Below are positions 1 through 7,709 of a stretch of DNA of 64,000 nucleotides, piece by piece (the stretch's first letter is position 1; each line of letters opens with the position of its first letter). Location of the stretch: assembly GCA_026989275.1 (NCBI GenBank), contig JALSJQ010000008.1:1-64000 (forward strand), in the 5' to 3' direction. The DNA is from Albidovulum sp. Its GTDB lineage: Bacteria; Pseudomonadota; Alphaproteobacteria; Rhodobacterales; Rhodobacteraceae. Below the pieces are notes generated by a model. It was not told the origin of the DNA, did not search any database, and saw nothing but the letters and a program-made list of their open reading frames with translations. The position numbers and the translations under genes were made by a program.

Positions 1-620
1 GGTGGTCGCTGGACTTCGTGCATGATCAGCTCGCCTGTGGTCGCCGCTTTCGCATGCCTCACGTGGTCGATGACGTGACACGGGAATGCCTCGCGGCAAT
101 TCCGGACACAATGATCTCGGGCAAGCGTGTGGCGCGAGAACTGGACAAGCTGATCGGGCGGCGCGGCAAGCCGGGCATGATTGTCAGCGACAATGGGACG
201 GAACTGACCAGTAACGCGATCCTGGCCTTCGCCGCAGAGCGCAAGATCAACTGGCACTACATCGCGCGTCGTGCCGGAGGCACGCTTCCAGCGTGACGCA
301 AGCCGATGCAAAACGGCTTTGTCGAAAGTTTCAACGGTCGCATGCGCGACGAGCTTCTGAACGAGACCATGTTCCGCAGCATGGCCCATGCGCGCGCCCT
401 GATCCGGGCCTGGGCCGATGACTACAACGAAGAAAGGCCTCATTCGGCGCTCGGCTACCAGACGCCAAAAGCATTTGCCGAGCGCCTGTTCACCATGGGC
501 CGGCAGCAGCGCTGCGCCAGATGAAAGCTCCGCGCAGCTGCCGGTTGCTCAACCTCCGCCAATCGGCGGATCAACCCAAAGGGCTCCGATCCAAACTGGA
601 TGAAAGTTCAGTGGCAGGTC
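1..620 (+). mobile_element. 3' part of an IS3-family insertion sequence
   Basis: Right-hand end of an IS3-type element whose left part lies before the window. It carries the C-terminal half of the OrfB transposase. About 95 bases after the OrfB stop the sequence ends in GTGGCAGGTC, the kind of terminal repeat expected for this family (usually ending TGGCAGGTCA); beyond it, at 621, the antisense reading frame of mmcB resumes. The exact border is good to a few bases. The element is inactive because its transposase contains a stop codon. Confidence 0.8.
3..524 (+). pseudogene. IS3-family transposase OrfB, C-terminal part, interrupted by a stop
   Basis: Integrase-core (DDE) transposase of an IS3-family element, open at the left window edge. 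The reading frame begins WSLDFVHD (first catalytic Asp), continues to IVSDNGTE (second Asp) and [16 protein letters not shown] (catalytic Glu), and ends with the usual [13 protein letters not shown] tail. Between HYIA and KPMQNG, where homologues read HYIAPGKPMQNG, there are about 27 extra bases containing a TGA at 294-296. The two halves (to 296, and from 306) stay in the same frame, so this is an in-frame insertion carrying a nonsense codon rather than a frameshift. The extra segment contains the inverted repeat CGTGCC-GGA-GGCACG at 270-284. Not functional as it stands. Confidence 0.85.
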
Positions 621-897
621 GATCCCAAGACGGCACGGCGAAGAAGAAACGGTCGCACCAGGGCAGATAGCCCTGCCATTTGCGGTCGGCGACAAGATCC
701 GCGCGCGAGGACTTGCACTCGACGACCCAGATCTCCCCGCGACGCCCGAGCGCCATCACGTCCACCCTCAGGCCGCGCTCGGGCACGAACTCGACGACCG
801 GCATCATGTCGAGCGAGAGCAGAAGGCGACAGACACCGCGGGCAAGACGCCTTCCGGGGGTGGTGCCACGCGGCGGGGCGGAGGTGAGGGCGGTCAT
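571..897 (-). pseudogene. mmcB: mmcB-like DNA-repair protein, 3' end replaced by an insertion sequence
   Basis: MmcB (formerly DUF1052) is an alphaproteobacterial DNA-damage-induced nuclease-like protein. The start at 897 begins MTALTSAPPRG. Residues RLARGVCRLLLSL, the GEIWVVECKSSRADLVADRKW core with the D/E-x-K nuclease-like pattern, and CDRFFFAVPSW all match the family. After SW (about base 621) the frame runs into the end of the insertion sequence and stops at 571, so about 92 native codons remain of the usual 150 or so. The missing C-terminal part probably lay beyond the element, outside the window. Function is likely lost. An earlier in-frame start at 993 exists but reads through non-conserved sequence. 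Confidence 0.8.
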
Positions 898-1033
898 GGC
901 CACATGAGAACACATGGGGAACACGCCGTCAAGCGCCCGGCCGACGCGCCGCCCGGCAAGGGCGCCGTGTCCGAAGACCGGGCGAATGGTCATCCGGCAA
1001 CGCTGGCGGCCGTGCGCGGCAGCGGGGCGGCGT

Positions 1034-1420
1034 TCAGGAGGCGAGCGCCTCTTCCGTTTCGAGCGGCATCACGTCGTCGTCTCCGGTATAGCTGCCGGTT
1101 CGCACCTCGATCAGCTGCAGCGGCACCTTGCCGTGATTCTCGATGGCGTAGGGCTTGCCGAGGGGGACGAAGACGGTGGCGTTTTCCTCGAGGAAGATCT
1201 CCCGGTCCTCGAGGCGGATCCGACCGGCACCCTCGACGACGATGAAATGCTCCGCCCGGTGGTAATGGGCCTGCATCGGCAGCGCCGCGCCGGGGCGGAT
1301 CACGAGATGGCGCACGCGAAAGCGCCGCGCCGCGAGCAGGTCCTCATGCGCCCCCCAGGGCATGATCCTGTCGCCCTGGTCGTGGATGTCGCCCCGAAGC
1401 GGCATTTCCATGCGGGTCAT
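1034..1420 (-). CDS. Cupin-domain protein (mannose-6-phosphate isomerase type II-like)
   Basis: Single-domain cupin of 128 residues. The segment MQAHYHRAEHFIVVEGAGRI holds the metal-binding HxH...E pattern of cupin motif 1, and VPLGKPYAIENHGKVPLQLIEV is motif 2. It resembles the C-terminal cupin of mannose-6-phosphate isomerase/mannose-1-phosphate guanylyltransferase enzymes, which also occurs alone; catalysis is not assured for stand-alone forms. The start at 1420 is chosen because GGGAGGG lies 8 bases upstream; an upstream frame to 1567 has no conserved residues and covers the promoter. It is transcribed separately from the peptidase gene, whose terminator lies upstream of this gene. Confidence 0.75.
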   Translation of the reverse strand: MTRMEMPLRGDIHDQGDRIMPWGAHEDLLAARRFRVRHLVIRPGAALPMQAHYHRAEHFIVVEGAGRIRLEDREIFLEENATVFVPLGKPYAIENHGKVPLQLIEVRTGSYTGDDDVMPLETEEALAS

Positions 1421-1468
1421 GTCGTGTCCCTCCCGTCGTGTCCATGTCCTCCAGCATCCGGACGAATC

Positions 1469-1485
1469 GGTAAACAAAAGGTAAA
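1469..1485. promoter_or_regulatory. Paired GGTAAA direct repeat in the cupin upstream region
   Basis: Two GGTAAA copies (TTTACC on the cupin coding strand) start at 1469 and 1480, 11 bp apart, which is one helical turn. They lie in the only AT-rich stretch between the cupin start at 1420 and the preceding terminator. This is the layout of a two-site operator or activator site, but no regulator is identified. Confidence 0.35.
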
Positions 1486-1503
1486 TTTTCTGACGGAATT
1501 TGG

Positions 1504-1527
1504 GAAAATCCGGGCTTTCGCCCGGAT
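1504..1527 (-). terminator. Rho-independent terminator of the P1-peptidase gene
   Basis: On the minus strand ATCCGGGC-GAAA-GCCCGGAT forms an 8-bp stem with a GAAA loop, followed directly by TTTTCCC. It sits 19 bases after the stop of the P1 peptidase and before the cupin promoter region. Confidence 0.75.
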
Positions 1528-1545
1528 GACGCCCCTTTTCGGGCT

Positions 1546-2565
1546 TCAGCCGAAAAGGGCCTGCCATGCCGGGCGCAGATCGTGGCTCATCGGCGTGGCG
1601 GCATGGACGGCCCGGGCGATGGCGCGCGCGAGTGTGCGGGCGGCGACATGGCCGAGCACGAGCAGATCGAGCGGCTCGGCAAGCGGCGTCGCGCCGGTAG
1701 CGACGGCGAAGACGAGATCGCCGTCATGGGGCGTGTGGGCCGGCACGAGGGCATGGGCGATGCCGTCATGGGCGGCGATGGCAAGGCGCTTGAGTGCCGC
1801 CTTGTCGAGCAGGGCGTCGGTGGCGACGATGGCGATGGTCGTCTGTCCTCGCGGCAGGGGAAGCCGCGGCAGGGCGAGGCGGGCCGGGTCGTGCTGCGGG
1901 GCCGGGCCGAGCCCGCCGAACTCGTCCGCCATTTCGAACGGGGCGGCCCAGAAATGGGGACCGCCGCCGACGACCGGCGAACCGACGGCGTTGACCGCCA
2001 CCAGCGCCCCGACGGTGAACAGCGTCCGGCCGTCCCGCAGGATCCGGCAGGATGCGGAACCGAGCCCGCCCTTGAGATCGGCGGTCAGCGCGCCATAGCC
2101 GGCTCCGGCGCTGCCGATGACGAAATCGGCATGGGCGTTGCGAAAGGCCCGCTCGCCAAGGGCCGGGTAGGGCGAGGCGCTCCAGCCCTTGTCGCCGCCG
2201 TTGAGAAGATCGAAGAGGATGGCGGCCGGCACGATCGGCACCCGCACCGGCCCGACCGGATGGCCGCGCCCCGCCTCGCGGAGCGCAGCCATCACCCCTT
2301 CGGCGGCGCCGAGCCCGAAGGCCGAGCCGCCGGCGAGGACCAGCGCATCCACCGTCTGCACGCTTTCCTCGGGGGCGAGGAGGGCCATTTCCCGCGTGCC
2401 GGGGGCGCCGCCCGCGACATGCCCGGAGGCGGTGAGCGGCGCCGCGCCCGCGAGCACCGTCACTCCCGAGCGCAGCTGCGGGTCGTCGGCATTGCCCACG
2501 CGCAGACCGGCGATGTCGGTGATGAGGTTGCGCGGACCGGGAGCGAGGGTGATGTCGGCGGGCAT
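1546..2565 (-). CDS. P1 family peptidase (DmpA/NylC superfamily)
   Basis: Self-processing N-terminal-nucleophile hydrolase of 339 residues (peptidase family S58: DmpA aminopeptidase, beta-aminopeptidase, nylon-oligomer hydrolase). Visible family blocks are LITDIAGLRVGNA (res 14-26), VLAGGSAFGL (76-85), VGALVAVNAVGS (185-196) and QTTIAIVATDA (241-251). In NylC-type members the chain is cut before a Thr within the pattern NTTI; here the residue before Thr242 is Gln instead of Asn. Substrate cannot be predicted; known members act on D-amino-acid esters, beta-peptides or amide oligomers. It lies 48 bp behind an SDR gene on the same strand, probably co-transcribed, and ends at a clear terminator. 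Confidence 0.85.
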   Translation of the reverse strand: MPADITLAPGPRNLITDIAGLRVGNADDPQLRSGVTVLAGAAPLTASGHVAGGAPGTREMALLAPEESVQTVDALVLAGGSAFGLGAAEGVMAALREAGRGHPVGPVRVPIVPAAILFDLLNGGDKGWSASPYPALGERAFRNAHADFVIGSAGAGYGALTADLKGGLGSASCRILRDGRTLFTVGALVAVNAVGSPVVGGGPHFWAAPFEMADEFGGLGPAPQHDPARLALPRLPLPRGQTTIAIVATDALLDKAALKRLAIAAHDGIAHALVPAHTPHDGDLVFAVATGATPLAEPLDLLVLGHVAARTLARAIARAVHAATPMSHDLRPAWQALFG

Positions 2566-2613
2566 GGGCGTCTCTTTTCGCGGTTTGCCGGGATGCGGCA
2601 GCGGCCGGCACCG

Positions 2614-3354
2614 TCAGATGCAGCGGCCGCCATCGACCTCGAGGGCCACGCCGGTGATGAGCCCGGCCTCGTCGGAAGCGAGGAAAGCGGCGGCATTGGC
2701 GAGATCGGCGGGGGTGGAGAACCGCCCCATGGGGATGGTCGCCAGAAAGCGGGCACGCGCTTCGGGGGTGTCTGCACCCATGAAGCGGGGCAGGAGCGGC
2801 GTGTCGCCCGCAACGGGGCACAGGGCGTTGACCCGGATGCCCTCGGACGCAAGCTCGACGGCCATCGCCTTCGTTGCGGTGATCATCCAGCCCTTCGAGG
2901 CATTGTACCAGTTGAGCCGCGGCCGCGGGCTGATGCCGGCGGTCGAGGCCATGTTGACGATGGCGCCGCCGCCGGCCCGTTTCATCCGCGGCACGACATG
3001 GCGGGCGGTGAGATAGACCGACTTGCAGTTGACCGCGAACACCCGGTCGAAATCCTCTTCCGCGACCTCCTCGAGCGGGGCCGGCAGATGGGTGATGCCG
3101 GCATTGTTGACGAGAATGTCGATGCCGCCGAGCCAGGTTTCGGCCGCTTCCACCATCCGGGCGACCGCCGCCCCGTCGGAGACATCCGCGACGAGCGCCT
3201 TGCCGCCGATCTCGCCCGCCACCGCCTCGGCCCTCTCCCGCTCGATATCGACCACCGCCACCCTTGCGCCCTCGGACGCGAACTTGCGGCAGATGCCGGC
3301 CCCGAAGCCCGATCCGCCCCCGGTGACGATGGCGCGCTTGCCTGCCAGCCGCAT
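2614..3354 (-). CDS. Short-chain dehydrogenase/reductase
   Basis: Classical SDR of 246 residues. TGGGSGFGAGI near the N-terminus is the NAD(P)-binding glycine motif, VNNAG the stabilising NAG, and NMAST...YNASK supplies the Ser-Tyr-Lys triad. The Asp of VVDIERERAE after the second strand suggests NAD rather than NADP. Substrate unknown; close classes include 3-oxoacyl-ACP-reductase-like and sugar dehydrogenases. The start at 3354 (MRLAGKRAIV) is preferred because a GGAGAGGGGGAGGG ribosome-binding tract lies just upstream; the longer frame to 3390 would begin inside that tract. First gene of a likely two-gene unit with the P1 peptidase. Confidence 0.85.
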   Translation of the reverse strand: MRLAGKRAIVTGGGSGFGAGICRKFASEGARVAVVDIERERAEAVAGEIGGKALVADVSDGAAVARMVEAAETWLGGIDILVNNAGITHLPAPLEEVAEEDFDRVFAVNCKSVYLTARHVVPRMKRAGGGAIVNMASTAGISPRPRLNWYNASKGWMITATKAMAVELASEGIRVNALCPVAGDTPLLPRFMGADTPEARARFLATIPMGRFSTPADLANAAAFLASDEAGLITGVALEVDGGRCI

Positions 3355-3518
3355 GGAACCCTCCCCCTCTCCTTTCCGGTTTCCTGTCATGCATCATGCG
3401 CGGTGCGGACACGGATGCAAGGCCTGCGGGCGCCCATGGAAACGCCGGCCTCTCCGTGCGGCCAACGACTGGCGCAAGCGCGCAGGCGGCCCTATGGTGG
3501 CGCGCAAAGGAGAGCGCC

Positions 3519-4118
3519 ATGTTCACGCCGTCCCGCATCGTCAAGCTCGTTCTCGTCGTCATTCTCCTGATGGGGCTCGACTATGTCCTGCCCGATCGGG
3601 AGATCGTTCGCATCGTCGGCACCGAGGTGGTTCGCAAGGAAACGAGCACCGGCCAGCCGCGCGATGTCCGCTTCGTCAACGCCCAGTATCCCGACGGCAG
3701 CCCGCGGGTCTATCGCAACGAGGATGCGCCCTGGTATCTCAAGTTCGACAGCGGCAACCTGCAGGCCCGGGCCCAGGCCTATGCCAAGGCCGATCCGCCG
3801 AAATGGGTGGTGGTCAGGCATTACGGCTGGCGCATCCCTATCCTGTCGATGTATCCCAACGCGATTTCCCTGAAGGAAGTGCCTTCGCCCGATGTCCGGG
3901 TGCTTCCTTGGGAGCGGATCGTCCTCGCCGTCCTTCTAGTCGTTCTCTATTTCCTCGCGCGCCGGTGGTGGCGCCGCTTCCGCACCCGGCGGGTCGACCC
4001 GGTGCTCGAGGAGATCGAGGAGGCGCTCGACGATCTCGATGCCCGCTCCGACCGACTGACCGACCGGGCGCGGGCTGCATGGCACCGTTTGTGGCGGTGG
4101 CTTTTCGGCCAGCGCTGA
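3519..4118 (+). CDS. DUF1523 family membrane protein
   Basis: 199-residue protein with an N-terminal membrane segment (about res 7-23), a periplasmic-type middle domain and a second membrane segment (about 128-148) followed by a basic, then acidic helical tail. The block DVRFVNAQYPDGSPRVYRNED and the repeated Trp/Tyr pattern (WYLKFDSGNL, VVRHYGWRIPILSMYPN) match DUF1523, an alphaproteobacterial family of unknown role. AAAGGAGA 6-13 bases before the ATG at 3519 fixes the start. Divergent from the SDR gene. No function is assigned. Confidence 0.75.
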   Translation: MFTPSRIVKLVLVVILLMGLDYVLPDREIVRIVGTEVVRKETSTGQPRDVRFVNAQYPDGSPRVYRNEDAPWYLKFDSGNLQARAQAYAKADPPKWVVVRHYGWRIPILSMYPNAISLKEVPSPDVRVLPWERIVLAVLLVVLYFLARRWWRRFRTRRVDPVLEEIEEALDDLDARSDRLTDRARAAWHRLWRWLFGQR

Positions 4119-4195
4119 AAGGGGCCGGGAACGGTGACGGCCGCGCGGCCGGCACTTGTCGGTCGGGCCGGTAGCCACCCCCATGCGGCCGGGTT

Positions 4196-6580
4196 TCACG
4201 CCCCCCAGGGGATCCAGACGGTCTTCGTGTCCGATGCGTGGTGCAGGAAAGCGGCGTCCTCGCCGGCCGGGCCGAACCAGTCCCGGGCCTTGCCGCAGCT
4301 CACCCAGGTGCGCTTGAGCGATGCAGCCGCCCGCCGCTCGATCTCGGCATCGAGCGCCGGATCACCGAAATGCCACAGCGCATGAACATCGTGATGGTCG
4401 GCCAGGACGGGCGCGAGTTCCTCGTGCCGCCCTGTCACCATGTTGAGCACGCCGGGGGGGATGTCGGAACTCTCGGCGAGGATCGTCAGATCGCGAATGA
4501 CCAGCGGGAAGGCCTCGGAGGGCACCAGCACCAGCGCATTGCCGGTGGCGAGAGCCGGGCCGATGAGCGAGATCGCCCCCAGAAGCGGCGCCTCGGCCGG
4601 AGCGAGGGCGCCGATGACCCCCTGCGGTATCCGCATGGCCAGCGCCACCCCGCGCAAGGGCACGTCGCGCACCGCCCCGTCATGATGATCCGCCCGGGCG
4701 GCCCAGCCGAAGAGTCGCTCGATGGCGACGGCCACCTCCTCCTCGGCGGAAAGCGCGCTGCGTCCGGTGTGGGCGGCGAGCCGGGCGGCGATGTCGGTGC
4801 CGAGCGCATCGAGGTTTTCGGCGAGATAGTAGAGGATCTGGGCGCGCAGATGCCCCGGTGCCGCCGCCCAGCCGGGCTGGGCCTTGCGTGCCGCCTCGAC
4901 GGCGTTGCGCATGTCCTTGCGATTGCCGCGGCCCACATGACCCGCGAGCCCCCCGTCCTTGTCGAAGACCGGGAGCGACTGGCCGCTGTCGGGACGCACC
5001 TGCCGGCCGCCGACGTAATGTTTCACGGTCTTGTCGATCATGCCGGGAACGGCGGGCACCGCCGGCTCACGCCCCCTGAAGGGAGCGGGGGGCGCCGCTT
5101 CGCCCGCCTCGGCCTCGACGGCCGGGCGCAGCCATTCCCGGATTCCTTCGACCCCACCTTCGCGACCGAAGCCCGATTCGCGGCGTCCGCCGAAGGGAGC
5201 GGCGGCATCGAACATGTTGGTGCCGTTGATCCACACCACACCGGCCTCGAGCCGGGCGGCGATATCGAGGGCGGTGTTGATGTTTTCCGACCATACCGCC
5301 GCGGCGAGGCCGTAGCGCGTGTTGTTGGCGAGCATCACCGCTTCGTCCGGGGTGCGGAAGGTGGTGCAGACGAGGACCGGCCCGAAGATTTCCTCCTGCA
5401 TCAGGCGGCTCGCCGTATCGAGCCCGGTGACGAGAGTGGGGCGGCAGAAGAAGCCGGCATTGGGCAGGGCGATGTCGGGTTGACGAATCTCGCCCCCCTC
5501 GGCTTCGCCTTCGCGGATGAACGCCTCGATGCGCGCCTTCTGCTCCGCCGAGACGATGGCGCCGATGTCGATCGCCTTGTCGAGCGGATCACCCACCCGC
5601 AGCGTCTCCATCCGGGCCTCGAGGCGTCGCAGGAAGTCTTCGGCGACGGGTTCGTGCAGCAGGAGCCGCGAGCCGGCGCAGCACACCTCGCCCTGATTGA
5701 ACCAGATGGCATCGACCACGCCTTCGACCGCGCTGTCGAGATCGGCGTCGTCGAAGACCAGGAAGGGCGACTTGCCGCCGAGCTCGAGCGTCAGCCCCTT
5801 GCCGGTGCCGGCGGTGACTTCCCGGATGCGGCGGCCGACATCGGTGGAGCCGGTGAAGGCGATCTTGTCCACCCCGTCATGGGCGACGATGAGCGCCCCC
5901 GTTTCCCCGTCCCCGGTGACGATGTTGACCACGCCCTCCGGCAGGCCGACCTCGCGGCAGGCCTCGGCGAAGCGCAGCGCCGAGAGCGGGGTCTGTTCGG
6001 CCGGCTTGAGAACGACGGTGTTGCCCGCCGCGAGGGCCGGGGCCACCTTCCAGGCCAGCATCAGGAGCGGAAAGTTCCAGGGGATGATCTGCCCCGCCAC
6101 CCCCCAGGGCACGCCGCCGGGGACGAGGCTTTCGAGAAGCCTTGCCGAGCCGGCATGGTGGTAGAAGTGCCGGATGGCGAGGGGGATGTCGATGTCGCGG
6201 CTTTCGCGGATCGGCTTGCCGTTGTCGAGCGTCTCGAGGAGGGCGAAGAGCCGCGAATGCTTCTGCAGATGGCGGGCGAGGGCGTAGAGGTGCCGGGCGC
6301 GCTCGAAGCCGCTCAGCGCCTCCCATGCCGGCTGGGCGGCGCGGGCCGCGGCCACGGCGGCATCGACATCTGCCGCCGAGCCCCGGGCGATCTCGGCCAG
6401 CTCTTCGCCCGTGGCGGGGTTGATCGTCCTGAAGAAGCCGCCCTCGGCGGGGGGCACGAAGTCGCCGCCGACGAAATGACCGAAGCGCCGGCCGCGCCGC
6501 TCGAGCCAGTCGAGGGCGGGGCGGGGGTCTTCGGGGGCGGGTCCGTATTCCATCGTCGCGAAGATGTCCTTGATGCTCAT
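4196..6580 (-). CDS. Two-domain ALDH16-type aldehyde dehydrogenase
   Basis: 794-residue protein made of two aldehyde-dehydrogenase units. Residues about 1-490 form a complete ALDH: IIPWNFPLLMLAWK cofactor loop, LTLELGGKSP with the general-base Glu, and NQGEVCCAGSR with the catalytic Cys. Residues about 515-794 repeat the ALDH fold (HYVGGRQVRPDSG, AAARKAQPGWAAA-like start, IGALAPAEAPLLG) but lack the Cys motif, so this half is structural. That arrangement is the ALDH16 family, whose bacterial members keep the first active site. It follows deoC by 20 bases, so its likely substrate is the acetaldehyde released by deoxyribose-phosphate aldolase, or a related aldehyde. The ribosome site before 6580 is weak; ATG at 6553 is an alternative. 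Confidence 0.85.
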   Translation of the reverse strand: MSIKDIFATMEYGPAPEDPRPALDWLERRGRRFGHFVGGDFVPPAEGGFFRTINPATGEELAEIARGSAADVDAAVAAARAAQPAWEALSGFERARHLYALARHLQKHSRLFALLETLDNGKPIRESRDIDIPLAIRHFYHHAGSARLLESLVPGGVPWGVAGQIIPWNFPLLMLAWKVAPALAAGNTVVLKPAEQTPLSALRFAEACREVGLPEGVVNIVTGDGETGALIVAHDGVDKIAFTGSTDVGRRIREVTAGTGKGLTLELGGKSPFLVFDDADLDSAVEGVVDAIWFNQGEVCCAGSRLLLHEPVAEDFLRRLEARMETLRVGDPLDKAIDIGAIVSAEQKARIEAFIREGEAEGGEIRQPDIALPNAGFFCRPTLVTGLDTASRLMQEEIFGPVLVCTTFRTPDEAVMLANNTRYGLAAAVWSENINTALDIAARLEAGVVWINGTNMFDAAAPFGGRRESGFGREGGVEGIREWLRPAVEAEAGEAAPPAPFRGREPAVPAVPGMIDKTVKHYVGGRQVRPDSGQSLPVFDKDGGLAGHVGRGNRKDMRNAVEAARKAQPGWAAAPGHLRAQILYYLAENLDALGTDIAARLAAHTGRSALSAEEEVAVAIERLFGWAARADHHDGAVRDVPLRGVALAMRIPQGVIGALAPAEAPLLGAISLIGPALATGNALVLVPSEAFPLVIRDLTILAESSDIPPGVLNMVTGRHEELAPVLADHHDVHALWHFGDPALDAEIERRAAASLKRTWVSCGKARDWFGPAGEDAAFLHHASDTKTVWIPWGA

Positions 6581-6600
6581 GGGTGTCCCGTGTGCTGGTC

Positions 6601-7590
6601 TCAGGCGGCCGGGTGACGCCAGAAGGCGGAATAGCGGCCGGTGGCGGCGTGTTCGAGCTGCCGTTCGATGTCGGCGAGCAGCGAGGAGGCGCCGAAGCGA
6701 AAGAGGTCGGGCTCCATCCAGCGGCGGCCGAGTTCTTCCCGGAGGAGGATCAGCCATGCGAGCGCGTCCTTCGCGGTGGAGATGCCGCCCGCGGGCTTGA
6801 ACCCGACCTTGAAGCCGGTCAGCGCCGCATAATCGCGGATCGCCCGCATCATCACCAGCGAGACGGGCAGCGTGGCATTGACGCGCTCCTTGCCGGTCGA
6901 GGTCTTGATGAAGTCGGCCCCGGCCATCATGGCGACAAGGGAGGCGCGGCGCACATTGGTCAGCGTGCCGAGTTCTCCGGTGGCGAGGATCGCCTTCATG
7001 TGTGCCGGGCCGCAGGCCTCGCGGAAGGTGCAAAGCTCGTCGTGCAGGGCTTGCCAGTCGCCGGTCAGCACATGGCGGCGCGAGATCACGATGTCGATCT
7101 CCCGGGCGCCGGCCGCCACCGATTCGCGGATTTCCTCGACCCGCAGCCGGAAGGGCGAGAGCCCGGCAGGAAAGCCGGTCGAGACGGCGGCAACGGGAAT
7201 GTCCGTTCCCTCGAGCGCGGCCACCGCCGCCGGCACCATCTCGTGATAGACGCAGACTGCGGCGGTGGTGATGCCGAGATCGTCGGCCCCGAGCGCGGCG
7301 AGAATGTCGGGCCGGACCGGGCGTCCTGCCTTGGCGCAGAGCCGGCGCACCCGGTCCGGCGTGTCGTCTCCTGCCAGCGTGGTGAGGTCGATCAGCGTGA
7401 CGGCCTTGAGGAGCCACGCCGCCTGCCACGCCTTCTTCACCGTGCGCCGGCCGCCGAGCGTGGCGGTGCGCCGTTCCACCGCCGAACGGTTCACCCGCGC
7501 GTGGCGGATGAGCGCCGCATCGAGATCCATTCCCTCGTTGCGGGCGAGGGGGGCGGGCGGGTTGACGGTCGGGGAAGCCGGTCGGACCAT
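6601..7590 (-). CDS. deoC: Deoxyribose-phosphate aldolase
   Basis: DeoC cleaves 2-deoxyribose-5-phosphate to glyceraldehyde-3-phosphate and acetaldehyde during nucleoside breakdown. The 329-residue product has the TIM-barrel aldolase blocks: LIDLTTLAGDD at the N-terminus, ADFIKTSTGK with the Schiff-base Lys, and VGFKPAGGI with the second active-site Lys. Length suits the longer (eukaryote-like) DeoC class. The start at 7590 has GGGAA upstream; ATG at 7530 is a shorter option and a frame back to 7674 is open but unconserved. First gene of a pair with the ALDH16 gene; divergent from the kinase gene. Confidence 0.9.
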   Translation of the reverse strand: MVRPASPTVNPPAPLARNEGMDLDAALIRHARVNRSAVERRTATLGGRRTVKKAWQAAWLLKAVTLIDLTTLAGDDTPDRVRRLCAKAGRPVRPDILAALGADDLGITTAAVCVYHEMVPAAVAALEGTDIPVAAVSTGFPAGLSPFRLRVEEIRESVAAGAREIDIVISRRHVLTGDWQALHDELCTFREACGPAHMKAILATGELGTLTNVRRASLVAMMAGADFIKTSTGKERVNATLPVSLVMMRAIRDYAALTGFKVGFKPAGGISTAKDALAWLILLREELGRRWMEPDLFRFGASSLLADIERQLEHAATGRYSAFWRHPAA

Positions 7591-7709
7591 GAAACGTTCC
7601 CGGATTGCTGACAGGGGCAGGCGAATGTGTCTATCAATGCGGGAATTGGTGACATGGGCCGCCGCCGCCCGCAAGCCCGGAAGCGGGCGCGACGGCGACG
7701 GGAAGGCGG

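Noticed and set aside
294-296. TGA in the IS3 transposase as a possible selenocysteine codon
   Set aside because: Tempting because selD and selU are present, but it lies in a 27-base insertion absent from homologues, there is no SECIS-like element, and selA/selB/selC are not seen.
1582-3570. 662-codon plus-strand open frame
   Set aside because: Antisense to the P1 peptidase and SDR, which are real; composition is shadow-like.
4238-6616. 792-codon plus-strand open frame
   Set aside because: Exact antisense of the ALDH16 gene, which has all catalytic motifs; no ribosome site or homology pattern.
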